From CBDDKW01 sp965230425 (GTDB lineage Bacteria; Pseudomonadota; Gammaproteobacteria; UBA1113): a stretch of 64,000 nt of DNA. Below the pieces are notes generated by a model. That model did no database searches. It was given only the letters and a program-made list of their open reading frames with translations, and was not told the origin of the DNA. This document shows positions 1-10,800 of this stretch, piece after piece. The DNA is taken from the NCBI GenBank assembly GCA_965230425.1, contig CBDDKW010000020.1, forward strand, positions 124,001-188,000, read 5' to 3'. Every line of letters begins with the position of its first letter. The stretch's first letter is position 1. The position numbers and the translations under genes are program-made.

Positions 1-1852
1 TTTAGTGGGTGTTTCTTTCTTATTATCTTTGCGGATTGCGCAATTAGTTATTTTTCAGAATCATACCTATGATGGCGTAATCTATACCTGGGGTATTAGC
101 GGCTCATTCCAATTTGATGTGGGTTTCTTAATTGATCATTTAACCGCAATGATGTTGCTCGTAGTTACCTTTGTTTCTTTCTTAGTGCATGTTTATAGTA
201 TTGGTTATATGGCTGATGATAATGGTTATCAGCGTTTCTTTGCGTATATTTCTTTATTTACCTTTGCTATGTTGATGCTGGTCACGGCGAATAATTTCTT
301 ACAATTATTCTTCGGTTGGGAAGGTGTTGGTTTAGTTTCTTATTTATTGATTGGCTTTTGGTTCAAGCGTGAAACGGCTAACTTTGGTAGCTTAAAAGCT
401 TTTATTGCTAACCGAGTGGGTGATTTTGGCTTTATTCTGGCGATTTCTGCGATTTTAACTTACTTTGGTTCAGTGGATTATGCCACAGTATTTGCCATGG
501 CGCCGAAGATGGCTGCCATGCATCCAACGATTAGTCCATTTCCTGGTACGCACTGGTCTTTGATTACCGTGATTTGTATTTTGCTATTTATTGGTGCTAT
601 GGGTAAATCAGCACAAATGCCTTTGCATATTTGGTTGCCTGAATCCATGGAAGGTCCTACACCTATCTCAGCATTAATCCATGCAGCAACCATGGTGACT
701 GCTGGTATCTTTATGGTATCGCGTATGTCACCCATGTTTGAATTATCACAAACTGCTTTGAGTCTAGTCTTAGTAATTGGTGCTTCAGGTGCCTTATTCA
801 CTGGTTTGGTTGGTATAGTTCAGACTGATATCAAGCGGGTTGTCGCTTATTCAACTTTATCTCAATTAGGCTACATGATGGCCGCCTTAGGTGCTTCAGC
901 TTATGCTGCAGGTTTATTCCATTTGGTGACCCATGCGTGCTTTAAAGCTTTATTATTCTTGGCGGCGGGTTCGGTGATTATTGGTATGCATCACCAACAA
1001 GATATGCGTAAGATGGGTGGCTTATGGAAATATATGCCGATTACTTATATTACTTTTTTAATTGGTGCGCTATCTTTAAGCGCAATCCCACCGTTTTCTG
1101 GCTTCTACTCAAAAGATGCCATTATTGAATCTGTGCATGCATCGACAATACCCGGTGCAAGTTATGCTTATGTATGCGTATTGCTTGGTTCATTTGTCAC
1201 AGCTTTATACATATTCCGAGCCTTTTTCTTTACTTTCCATGGCAAAGAACGCATGGATGAACATACAAAACATGAATTACGTGAATCACCTTGGGTGGTG
1301 TGGTTACCTTTGGCAATTTTAGCTGTGCCGTCGATTATTCTTGGTGCATTTATGATTGGTCCAATGCTGTTTCAAACGCCTGGGTTATTAGGTTCGTCCA
1401 TTTATGTATCTAGTCAGTATAATGTTTTGGCTGAGTTAGCTAAGAATTTCCATGGCCCCATTAAAATGATGGAACATGCTGTTGTGACAGCGCCATTCTG
1501 GCTAGCATTATCCGGTGTCTTTGTAGCCTGGTTATGTTATGTACCAATGACTTCGTTGCCCGGGATTTTAAGTAAGCGTTTTTCTCTTCTTTATAATATT
1601 TTGGTTAATAAATATGGCTTTGATGATTTTAATCAGTTAATCGTTGTACGTGGTACTGTGCGTATCGCAGACTTTCTGCACTATGTTGCTGATGCCAAGT
1701 TTATTGATGATTTCTTTGTGAACGGCTCAGGCCGTATGGTGGGTTGGATGTCTCGCGTGACGCGACATTTACAATCCGGTTATCTATACCACTATGCTTT
1801 TGCCATGATTATCGGTTTGTTGGCATTGTTAGCTTGGATGGTATTAGCTTAG
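1..1852 (+). CDS. nuoL: NADH-quinone oxidoreductase subunit L (5' end outside window)
   Basis: Antiporter-like membrane subunit of respiratory complex I, which couples NADH:quinone electron transfer to proton pumping. The frame is open from base 2 and about 617 codons are visible. Compared with the family, roughly 35-45 N-terminal residues lie upstream of the window, so the GTG at base 5 is not the real start. The family signature GWEGVGLVSYLLIGFW with its conserved Glu is present, followed by the core with KSAQMPLHIWLP and HAATMVTAG, many hydrophobic segments, and the long C-terminal extension that forms the lateral helix in NuoL. Nine bases separate the stop from nuoM, as in an operon. Identification is firm. 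Confidence 0.97.
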   Translation, partial: LVGVSFLLSLRIAQLVIFQNHTYDGVIYTWGISGSFQFDVGFLIDHLTAMMLLVVTFVSFLVHVYSIGYMADDNGYQRFFAYISLFTFAMLMLVTANNFLQLFFGWEGVGLVSYLLIGFWFKRETANFGSLKAFIANRVGDFGFILAISAILTYFGSVDYATVFAMAPKMAAMHPTISPFPGTHWSLITVICILLFIGAMGKSAQMPLHIWLPESMEGPTPISALIHAATMVTAGIFMVSRMSPMFELSQTALSLVLVIGASGALFTGLVGIVQTDIKRVVAYSTLSQLGYMMAALGASAYAAGLFHLVTHACFKALLFLAAGSVIIGMHHQQDMRKMGGLWKYMPITYITFLIGALSLSAIPPFSGFYSKDAIIESVHASTIPGASYAYVCVLLGSFVTALYIFRAFFFTFHGKERMDEHTKHELRESPWVVWLPLAILAVPSIILGAFMIGPMLFQTPGLLGSSIYVSSQYNVLAELAKNFHGPIKMMEHAVVTAPFWLALSGVFVAWLCYVPMTSLPGILSKRFSLLYNILVNKYGFDDFNQLIVVRGTVRIADFLHYVADAKFIDDFFVNGSGRMVGWMSRVTRHLQSGYLYHYAFAMIIGLLALLAWMVLA

Positions 1853-1861
1853 GGATGTGCG

Positions 1862-3382
1862 ATGTTTGCTCATATACCAATACTTAGTTTATTAATTTGG
1901 CTTCCAATTGCAGGGGGCGTTTTGGCATTATTAACCGGCGGTGATGAGCATGCTAATCGTGCGCGTATGATTGCTGCTGTGACAGCGATTGTCTGTATGG
2001 CTTTGTGTATACCATTATATGTGAATTTTGATACAGGTACTTATGCCATGCAGTTTACTGAAAAAGCTGCCTGGATTGATCAATATAAGATTTATTACAG
2101 TTTAGGTGTGGATGGGATCTCCATGCCGATGGTTATTTTGTCGACCTTTACCACCTTAGTGGTAATTCTCGCGTCATGGAAGTACATTCAAACTCATGTA
2201 GCTCAATACATGGCGGCTTTCTTGATCATGCAAGGCATGATGGTGGGGGTCTTTGAATCATTAGATGCGATTTTATTTTACGTTTTCTGGGAAGGTATGT
2301 TGATACCTATGTATCTGTGTATTGGTATGTGGGGTGGGCCAAACCGTACCTATGCCTCGGTTAAGTTTTTCTTGTATACCTTTTTAGGTTCTGCGCTGTT
2401 ATTAGTTGCCTTAATTTACCTGCGTGTCAAAGCAGATTCATTTAATATTTTAGCGTTTTATCCATTGCCATTAACCATTATGGAGCAATCCTTAATCTTT
2501 ATTTCATTCTTATTAGCGTTTGCGGTGAAAGTACCTATGTGGCCAGTACATACTTGGCTACCGGATGCACATACTGAAGCGCCAGCAGGTGGCTCGGTGA
2601 TACTAGCCGCATTGATGTTGAAAATGGGTGTGTATGGTTTCTTGCGTTTTACCATGCCAATCACACCAGATGCTTGTTTCCGTTTAGATTGGGTTATGAT
2701 TATTTTATCTTTAATTGCGGTGGTTTATATTGGTCTTGTAGCTATCAGCCAAAAAGACATGAAGCGCTTAATTGCATATTCTTCTATTGCCCATATGGGG
2801 TTTGCAACCCTGGGGTGCTTCATGGTTTATGAAATTATTCGTAACACCGGTATTATGAAAGATGCCTATATGAGCTTAGAAGGGGCTATGGTGCAAATGA
2901 TTTCTCATGCCTTTAGCACTGGTGCATTGTTCTTTGGTATCGGTATTTTATATGAGCGGATCCACAGTCGTCTCATTGGTGATTTTGGTGGAGTGGTAAA
3001 TAAGATGCCTATTTTTGTGGCTTTCATGATGTTATTTGCCATGGCTAATGTGGGTTTGCCAGGTACCTCAGGTTTTGTGGGTGAATGGATGATTATTTTA
3101 AGTACCTTCAGAGCGAGCTTCTGGATCACTTTATTAGCTGCGACCACATTAATTTTATCAGCCGCTTATACCCTCTGGATGTTCAAACGCGTCTTCTTTG
3201 GTGAAGTTGCCAATGATAATGTCGCTGTCATGGATGATATTCGTGGTGTTGAAGTGGCTGTGCTGGGGATTTTAGCTGTATTAGTATTATTCCTTGGGGT
3301 ATATCCAGAGCCATTATTGAATTTATTACATGCTTCAGTAGGGCATTTATTAGATATTAGTCATCAATCCAAATTAGTTTAG
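1862..3382 (+). CDS. nuoM: NADH-quinone oxidoreductase subunit M
   Basis: Second antiporter-like proton-pumping subunit of complex I, 506 residues, the usual family length. Visible family marks are FWEGMLIPMYLCIGMWGG with the conserved Glu of transmembrane helix 5, the VKVPMWPVHTWLPDAHTEAP segment, and the KRLIAYSSIAHMGF segment. The protein is hydrophobic throughout, with about 14 predicted membrane helices. It lies 9 bp after nuoL and 16 bp before the preferred nuoN start, so the three genes are probably translated from one message. Nothing unusual is seen. Confidence 0.97.
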   Translation: MFAHIPILSLLIWLPIAGGVLALLTGGDEHANRARMIAAVTAIVCMALCIPLYVNFDTGTYAMQFTEKAAWIDQYKIYYSLGVDGISMPMVILSTFTTLVVILASWKYIQTHVAQYMAAFLIMQGMMVGVFESLDAILFYVFWEGMLIPMYLCIGMWGGPNRTYASVKFFLYTFLGSALLLVALIYLRVKADSFNILAFYPLPLTIMEQSLIFISFLLAFAVKVPMWPVHTWLPDAHTEAPAGGSVILAALMLKMGVYGFLRFTMPITPDACFRLDWVMIILSLIAVVYIGLVAISQKDMKRLIAYSSIAHMGFATLGCFMVYEIIRNTGIMKDAYMSLEGAMVQMISHAFSTGALFFGIGILYERIHSRLIGDFGGVVNKMPIFVAFMMLFAMANVGLPGTSGFVGEWMIILSTFRASFWITLLAATTLILSAAYTLWMFKRVFFGEVANDNVAVMDDIRGVEVAVLGILAVLVLFLGVYPEPLLNLLHASVGHLLDISHQSKLV

Positions 3383-3398
3383 ATAGTAGGATGTGAGC

Positions 3399-4838
3399 AT
3401 GCAGTTTGTATCACCTGATTTAGTACCAGCTATTCCTGAGATGTTTGTCTTAGGCATGACTTGTGTGTTGATTTTAACAAGTGTCATGGTGAAACAGCAT
3501 AAGGAAGCTATTAGTTATTTATTAGCGCAAGTAACCCTTATCGGTGCCTGCGTATTAAGTATCTTAATGTATCATCATGCGAAAGAAATTACCTTCCATG
3601 GTAGTTTTATCATGGATCATTTAGCTAACTTATTAAAAATCTTTATTTATGGTAGTTGTTTCTTTGTATTTTTATATTCACGGGAGTATTTAAAAGAGCG
3701 CAAAATACCCTATGCTGAATATTATATCCTAAGCTTATTCTCTGTTATCGGTATGATGGTATTAGTCTCTGCCTATAGTTTTGTGAGTTTGTATCTCGGC
3801 CTAGAATTAATGTCCTTACCTCTGTACGCATTGATTGCAATTCAGCGTGATGATAAAGAGGGTGCCGAAGCTGCTATTAAATATTTCGTCATGGGAGCCG
3901 TAGCCTCAGGTATGTTACTCTATGGTTTATCTATGATTTATGGTGCGACGAAGAGTTTGGATATTACCGTCGTGTCACAAGCCATTAGCGCGATACCACC
4001 CAGCGAGAATTTAATTTTAGTCTTTGGTTTAGTATTTGCAGTAGTAGGTATTGCCTTCAAGTTAGGCTCTGTACCATTTCATATGTGGGTACCGGATATT
4101 TATGATGGTGCGCCTAATAGTGTGACGGTTTTTGTTGCAACTGCACCTAAATTAGCCGCCTTTGGTTTAGCCATACGTTTATTAGTGGATATGATGCCAC
4201 TATACCATGACCAATGGCAGCAAATGTTAACAGTGATTGCCGTCTTATCTATTGCCCTAGGTAATGTCGTGGCCATTGTCCAGACTAATATTAAACGTAT
4301 GCTCGCATACTCCGCAATTGCGCATATGGGTTATACTTTTCTTGGCTTAATTGCCGGTACAGATTTCGGTTACACAGGTTCATTATTTTATATGCTCATG
4401 TATACCATTATGTCTCTCGGTGCGTTTGGTTTACTGGTACTGATGAGTCGGGCAGGTATTGATGTTGAAAATATTGAAGATTTGAAAGGTTTAAATGACC
4501 GTAATCCGTGGATGGCTTTTATGATGTTATTGGTGATGTTTTCCATGGCAGGGATCCCACCCAGCGCAGGTTTCTTCGCTAAGTTAAGCGTACTATCTGC
4601 CTTAGTACAATCTCATATTGTCTGGTTAGCGGTTTATGCGATGATTTTTGCTATTGTAGGCGCTTTCTATTACTTACGTGTGGTGAAAACCATGTACTTT
4701 GATAGCCCGGATGAGCAAGCAAGTTTTGAATTAAAATCTTTCGATATGCGTTTGGCTTTCAGCATTAATGGTTTAATCGTATTAGTGGTTGGGGTTTTCC
4801 CGGGTATTATCTTTAGCTTATGCCAAGCGGCATTTTAA
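3399..4838 (+). CDS. nuoN: NADH-quinone oxidoreductase subunit N
   Basis: Third antiporter-like subunit of complex I and the last gene of the nuo operon, about 479 residues. The family Glu lies in YLGLELMSLPLYALIA, and the antiporter core (KLGSVPFHMWVPD, KRMLAYSAIAHMGY) is intact. The ATG at 3399 is preferred over the in-frame GTG at 3393, because the purine-rich AGTAGG at 3385-3390 is 8 bases before the ATG but only 2 before the GTG. No clear terminator follows; the downstream gap holds a dispersed repeat instead. Confidence 0.96.
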   Translation: MQFVSPDLVPAIPEMFVLGMTCVLILTSVMVKQHKEAISYLLAQVTLIGACVLSILMYHHAKEITFHGSFIMDHLANLLKIFIYGSCFFVFLYSREYLKERKIPYAEYYILSLFSVIGMMVLVSAYSFVSLYLGLELMSLPLYALIAIQRDDKEGAEAAIKYFVMGAVASGMLLYGLSMIYGATKSLDITVVSQAISAIPPSENLILVFGLVFAVVGIAFKLGSVPFHMWVPDIYDGAPNSVTVFVATAPKLAAFGLAIRLLVDMMPLYHDQWQQMLTVIAVLSIALGNVVAIVQTNIKRMLAYSAIAHMGYTFLGLIAGTDFGYTGSLFYMLMYTIMSLGAFGLLVLMSRAGIDVENIEDLKGLNDRNPWMAFMMLLVMFSMAGIPPSAGFFAKLSVLSALVQSHIVWLAVYAMIFAIVGAFYYLRVVKTMYFDSPDEQASFELKSFDMRLAFSINGLIVLVVGVFPGIIFSLCQAAF

Positions 4839-4865
4839 AACAGTAATAATATTGTAAAGTGGTAT

Positions 4866-4993
4866 CATCAACTATGTTGAAAAGTGCTGTCATCCCGAGT
4901 GCGAAGCACGTGGGATCTCCCGCCGATTTGACTACTTAGTAATAGCACTGTTCATGTTGACTAAACCATTAGGAGATTTCTCGCTGCGCTCAA
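4866..4993. repeat. Dispersed intergenic repeat, copy A (about 128 bp)
   Basis: This block, containing GTCATCCCGAGTGCGAAGC and ending in TTTCTCGCTGCGCTCAA, is repeated with scattered point differences at 6382-6508. A third, partial and degenerate copy lies in inverse orientation at 58529-58578. It contains short inverted repeats around GTCATCCCG. It fills the gap between nuoN and the FAD monooxygenase gene and encodes nothing recognisable. Confidence 0.85.
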
Positions 4994-5101
4994 AATGACA
5001 ACATCTATTTCTGCTATAAATAATGTCGCTACTTCGCGGTATGACGACATCAATGTATAGTTTTATGGTAGAGTTAAACTTATAATAACAGAGAATAAAT
5101 C

Positions 5102-6359
5102 ATGACAAAGTTTTTTCATTCCTTGGATTCAAACATCGCTATCGTCGGTGCGGGCATTGGCGGTGCAGCCCTAGCTGCTATTTTAACAAAAAAAGGTGTA
5201 ACTAATTTCACACTCTATGAAGGGGCAAAATTAGCAACCTTGAAAGACAGGGGCGCTGGGATTGGCTTACCTACTCCATTTGTAACGAAGCAACAAGCAG
5301 AAGGTTTACTCCCCGCTGATTTTCATTCTCTACATACTATCGGTAGGCGCTTTTTTGCGGCTGATCCAGAGAATAAATGGGGGTGTGAAATTTGGGCACA
5401 ACCTTTAGACATGCAAGCCTGTGCATGGGGAACATTACACCGCGCTTTAATGGCTAATGTGTCAGGTGATCATGTTCAAGATGCTATGAAAATTACTGAT
5501 GTAGTCAATACTGACCAAGGCGCTAGACTCATAGCTGGGGAGCAGCAAACTAAAATTGTCGATTCCGTTGTCTGGTGTGACGGTATGCACTCAGTGGGTA
5601 GGGAAAAGGTCTTCGCTGAAGTTGAGGCATCAATGCACTATGAAAATTATGTAGCCTGGCGTGGTACGCTTGATACTACAGATATGCATGCTGAAGAAAT
5701 TGAGCATTTCAAAGCTACAGTAGATTATTATTGCTATGACCGTGGCCATTGTGTTGTCTATCTTATTCCCAGTGATAATGGCAAAGAAAAATTGAATTGG
5801 GTTTTTTACGAAAAGGTCTCTGCTGAAGAACTTGATGAGTTAGGTCTCACTACAGAAAAAAATTGGCATCGTTTGCCGGAGCAAACTGAAGCCCACCTTG
5901 ATAAATTAATTAAAGGTGTCATGCCAAGCGCAGTTGCAGATATTTTTTTGCGCACACCGCATAAATTCGTACAACCTATTTACAGCGCTGCAGCACAGCA
6001 ATTCCTTAAACAAGATACGCAAACTAAGCATCTTATTCTTGGTGATGCAGCAAGGGTTTACAAACCACATGTTGCTAGTGGTTCTTATATGGCTATGAGC
6101 CAGGCTATTGGCATAGCAGAGTTATTTTCTAATGCTAATGTATCGATACAGGAAGGATTAAATTTGGCAAAGACACAATTGGCTGTATCTAACGAGACCG
6201 CAACACTAGCAGACAGAATGTCTGAATGGTTAGTGCACTCACCGCCAGATTGGCAAACCGTTTACAACAGAAGAATTAGATCAACAGTGGGAGCAAGTAT
6301 TAGCAGGTTTGCCTTGGTATGCTACTTCTGTAAACCATACAGCTTCAGCATCATCCTAA
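5102..6359 (+). pseudogene. FAD-dependent monooxygenase, frameshifted near the 3' end
   Basis: FAD-binding monooxygenase of the UbiH/PHBH-like fold. The N-terminal dinucleotide-binding motif GAGIGGAALAA lies at residues 16-26, a DG-type motif reads CDGMHSVGRE, and the second FAD motif reads ILGDAARVYKPH. The substrate is unknown. The reading frame from 5102 runs to 6370, but its last ~40 residues look unnatural. Between 6234 and about 6255 the plausible coding sequence moves to the +1 frame, which continues with GKPFTTEELDQQWEQVL and AGLPWYATSV to a TAA at 6357-6359. One base appears gained or lost, so the gene is probably broken unless this is a sequence error. Repeat copy B lies directly downstream. 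Confidence 0.72.
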
Positions 6360-6381
6360 TACTGATGTGAAAAATATTGTT

Positions 6382-6508
6382 ATTAACTATGCTGAAAGGT
6401 GCTGTTATCCCGAGTACGAAGCACGTAGGATTTCCCGCCGGTTTGACTACTCGGTAATAGCATTGTTCATATTGGCTAAACCATCAGGAGATTTCTCGCT
6501 GCGCTCAA
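6382..6508. repeat. Dispersed intergenic repeat, copy B, cut off by an IS110-family element
   Basis: Same block as 4866-4993. The match is colinear and stops at 6508 after CTGCGCTCAA, where copy A goes on with AATGACAAC. From 6509 the sequence belongs to the leader of the IS110-type transposase, so the element probably inserted into this repeat. Confidence 0.8.
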
Positions 6509-7657
6509 TGTAATGGACTCTCACTTCACGTTCACAAGACGATATACTCGTCTTTACAAGAGCTTTATGGGAAAGCTCAAACCACTGAAATAAAAGGAGA
6601 GTCCAATGGGCAATATTAACGTATTAGGTATCGATTTGGCAAAAAATCATTTTGAATTACATGGAGCCAGCCAATCCGGGAGTTGTGTGTTGAAAAAGTC
6701 CTTAAAAAAGACATCAATTAATGAGTTATATCAAGGATTTATCCGCCGATGTCACCATTGCAATGGAGGCGTGTGGTGGGGCGAATTACTGGGCAAGGAG
6801 CTTTAGAGCCCTGGGATATCAGGTAAAAGTGATTAGCCCCCAATACGTCAAAGGGTTTGTGGTAGGCAGTAAGAACGATGCCAATGATGCAAAAGCCATC
6901 GCCATGGCGGCTCAACATGAGGGTATCCCCACAGTGCCCGTTAAAACCGAAGAGCAGCAAACGTTACAAACGTTGCATAGGATAAGAGAAAGCTATGTAC
7001 AGCGGCGAACAGAGATAGGCAATATGATACGCGGATTTCTTCTAGAATTTGGGGAAATTGTTCCTAAAGGTTTATCACGCTTGAAATCACGTTTATCCGA
7101 GTTATTAGAGGATACAAACAATGGCTTACCCGATAGGTTACGTGGCTTATTGAATGATTTGTACGAAGAATTACCCACCTTAGATAAGAAGATAGCCGGT
7201 TATGAAAAGCAAATTAAGGCGATAGCAAAAGAGAATGAGGTCTGTCGACGCTTAATGCACTTACGTGGAGTAGGGCCTATTACTGCAGTCTTTGCTTACG
7301 CCACCTTGGGTAATGCCAGTGATTTCAGCAATGGGCGACACTGCGCTGCGTATTTAGGGTTAGTGCCGAAGGAACACTCCAGTGGGGGTATTCACAAGCT
7401 ACAAGGGATTAGTAAACGAGGTAATCGCACTTTACGTGGTCTACTTATTCATGGTGCTCGGTCTGTTGTCAAATATATTGATAATAAACACGATGAATTA
7501 AGTCGATGGCTCAAGCGGTTAAAGAACACCAGAGGAAAACACAAATGTTATGTCGCACTGGCTAATAAACTAGCAAGGCATATATGGGCTATTATCGTAT
7601 TGGGCGATGAATTTAAGGCACCTCCCGCTATGGTAAAAGATTAGTACTAGAGTCCTG
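6509..7657 (+). mobile_element. IS110-family insertion sequence, decayed
   Basis: The element is defined by its transposase at 6606-7644 and by its left end, which interrupts a dispersed repeat at 6508/6509. A 7-bp subterminal inverted repeat, GGACTCT at 6515-6521 and AGAGTCC at 7649-7655, brackets the gene as in IS1111-like members. The leader also contains TGGACTCTC (6514-6522) paired with GAGAGTCCA (6597-6605), so the transcript before the gene can fold. Family members encode a bridge RNA in a non-coding end; whether the ~97-bp leader or the region after the gene does so here is not clear. The right boundary is uncertain by tens of bases. Confidence 0.6.
6606..7644 (+). pseudogene. IS110-family transposase (DEDD), +1 frameshift
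   Basis: The N-terminal frame (6606 on) gives the DEDD RuvC-like start VLGIDLAKNHFELHG with the first acidic residue. The second frame (open from 6706, with an ATG at 6721) gives AMEACGGANYWARSF with the catalytic Glu and then the C-terminal Transposase_20 domain (LRGVGPITA, AYLGLVPKEHSSGG, KRGNRTLRGLLIHGA). Both parts are colinear with one normal IS110 transposase of about 340 residues. The frames must be joined by a +1 (or -2) shift between 6704 and about 6730, near an A6 run. The family normally uses a single frame, so the copy is most likely inactive. Confidence 0.85.
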
Positions 7658-7896
7658 TAGGAAAATAGGTAGAGTTAAATAGGTCATTAAATATAGGAGG
7701 TATGCTTTCTCTTCTGACAAGTCAAGAAAATCTGAATAATGTGTAAAGGTTTAACCACTCTGTCAGTACCTGACCATTTCGAAGACCTTCGTGGTCGTCC
7801 GCTCGATGAGGTTGCAGAGTGCTTATGAATTACATTAGGGTACGAGCTTATTAGTGTTAATGGCTCACACAGTTACCGGATATACGAATGTCGACT
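7658..7896. other. Intergenic region with a possible gene remnant
   Basis: About 240 bp lie between the IS element and the convergent gene at 7897. A GGAGG at 7696-7700 precedes a 14-codon frame at 7702. From the ATG at 7739 a protein-like stretch reads LSVPDHFEDLRGRPLDEVAE and stops at TGA, after which the same frame stays open (ITLGYELISVNG) into the next gene's 3' end. This looks like the decayed tip of some gene, but the family is not recognised. Confidence 0.3.
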
Positions 7897-10800
7897 TTAT
7901 TCTTTGTTCAGTGTTTTACTTGCAAAATAGAGAGAGTCCATATACGAAATGACAACATTTTTTCTAGCAGGTTTATGCTTAGCTGCCTCAACACACTTTT
8001 TCCAGTTGTGTTTTACGGCAATGCTTTCCATAAGTACATCTGCACGTCTTTGCCATGTATGGCGCTCTTCAAAACGTATATCGTCTTGTAGATATTGTTG
8101 CTGACAAAACGTATATAAGCGTTGGTACATCATCAATTGTAAGGTAGCACAGAGGATTGGATCAGAAATTCTTTTATGTAACTGGCCGGGTATGGAACAA
8201 GCTACATAATACTTTCTATCATCCAGTTTCTGTTTTTCAGTTTTTTCTGTCTGTTTTGGTTGTGGTGGTATTAAGTCATTATCTAAATATTCAGCTTCTT
8301 TAATTTCAGCGGGTGGAGTTGCGAGGAAAGCTTCATATTTCGTGATTTCAGGATGCTTGGGGAGAGGTTGTGATTGCTTGAACAAAGGCAGCATAGGTTG
8401 CATGTCCTTATTTATTTCAACGAATTGTTCGGTTGTTCTGGCGAACCAACCATGCGGACGAATGTTTGTATCTACACCACGCATTAATAAATACCAAATT
8501 ACGTTAGCTAAGCCTTCAAATGCTGCATGGTTTATCAAAGTAATATTGTTTTCATTAGCTTCATTTAAAGCTGTGTTTTCAAGTATCCCCAATACAGTAT
8601 ATAACAATAAAGGTTCAGCATTTAACCTCTCTAATGCTTCTTTCTGATTGATATCATCACATCTATTTTTATCAAGTAATCTTAATATTGCTTGCAATTT
8701 ATCTCGTAATTCATCTGGATAATTATCTGTATCTATATTAACAAACGTAAATTCTTCAGTGGTTTTAAACATGAGAACTCGATATATATCCCATATTTCT
8801 ATCCATAGAGCCAGCCATTGAGTGGAGCTTGATAATAATAAAGTTCTTTTTACTACTTCATCTGTGGGATCAGGTAAGTGATACTGTGCATGAATACTGA
8901 TTAATTTGATCAGCGTTATTCTTTGTACTTCGTCTTCTAATGATTCTAGGATATCGATAAGGTCGTCGTTTGTCTTAATAAATTTTATGAGATTGTCTAT
9001 GCTATAAACATCAATGCAAAAATCTGACCTATCTTTGCTTGGTAAAAGTTCCAGCATACCAAGCAGGTCATCTTTTTGTACAAGTAAATCTCTAATTTTG
9101 GTTCTCATGTCATCACAAGCACAGAAAGGTAATCTGACTTTGGCTGGTAAAGCTTCCAGTATATCTATCAATTGTTCGCGATTTTCAGTTTTCCAAGAAA
9201 AATCCCATCGATACTCCTCAACTGCCGCATAGCATATTATCGGTGGTATACGTTTTAATGTTTCGACAGCCTCTTCATGCCTATAATCCCAGCTAAATTT
9301 TCTATCTATATCCAATACCTTGTTATAAAATTTAACTTTTGTATCTTCAGGAATTAGTGGCGTTATTATATAGTCAGTATCTTCTAGAATGAGGGCGTTG
9401 AGTACGCCTGAATCAAGGTAATCATAGCAGAAACAAACTCTTTCATCCATAGGGATTGCCTTTAGTACATCCGCAAGATTTTGAGGAGTTTTGATATATT
9501 GCAAGATTAATTTATTGCGTAGTATGTTCTTACAAAAATAAGCTCTTGCTTCTGAGCTTAGTGCTGCTAGCACAATGATAAGGTCAGCAGTAGATTGTAT
9601 TTGGCTTCTAATATAACTAATTGTACTATGGTTATAATGGAATGAAATATATTCTCCAGACATTTCAGAATTTAAAAGGTTAGCCAGCCGTTGAATATCT
9701 ATAGTTTTGTTTACAGGCATTTCGTTTTGCTGAGTGCTTGAATTAACTGTTACTTGCTGTTGCTCTGGTATCGTGCTTGCTGCTGGAATGCTAGTTGTTT
9801 TTTTACTTTCTATATCTGCATTTAGAGAACAATTATAATCAAGGTATGCTTTATACATTGATTTAATAAATTCACTTCGAAAAGAACCTATTAATTTATT
9901 TTTTTCTTGTGAACTGAGATCCGTTAACTGTTCCCGGGTAGGGTAAATTTGATAAAGTAATAATCCTAGTCGCCGTTCTGCGCTAAGATTTAGTAAATCA
10001 TCAATATCTACAATAATTTTGCGAAAAAATTCATTATCTAAATGAGTTAAGCATCCACTGCCATCAAATTCGTATATCCTAAATATGCTATTAATATCTT
10101 GTGGATGTCTTATAAATTTTTTTAATAAGGATTCAGAGATGATCTCATTGCATACTTTTGCATAGTTATACCAGCTAGGAAAGGCTTTCCGAATTAGACA
10201 AGTTAAGTCATTTAAGCCTTGAATGACATTATTTTCAGCCAAGCATGGTAATACTTGTCGAGCAAAAATTTCTCTATATTTTTTAGGTAGGCTGTCTAAT
10301 AAGCCCGATAGCATATGATTATCAGCGTTAATTCTGACTAATACGTTTAATATTTTAGCACTTAATGCTACATCATCTTGTTCTTCTGCTATTACATAGG
10401 CATTAACAATCACTCCAGACAGTGTTTGATGTGATTCTGTATTTTCTAGTAAGCCTATTAGTAGACTTGAGGCAGTCGTTTCATCACTATTTATTTCTTT
10501 ATATAATTTTCTTAATGCTTTTGTATTTTCCATGAATGCTTGATTGTCATCAGGTACATAGGGCTGGCGAGTGTCAGGATCTGCTAAATGCTTGAGTACT
10601 TCAGTTTCACTTTTATCGGCATCTGGGCTACTCCCGGCCTCTTCACCAGCTTCCTTAAGTCCACACATAATATTTAGACATTCTCGCATTTTTTCATTAC
10701 GACTTTTCATGTGAAATTTATAGGTACTTGGAATGTGTGTTAAGCCTTTGTGGGCACCACTACGGGTGCTTTCTTGGTAATCATAAGTACAGTACTGATG

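Noticed and set aside
6704..6710. A AAA AAG heptamer as a programmed -1 frameshift signal in the IS110 transposase
   Set aside because: The -1 frame meets a stop at 6719. The second transposase frame is +1 relative to the first, so the heptamer cannot join them.
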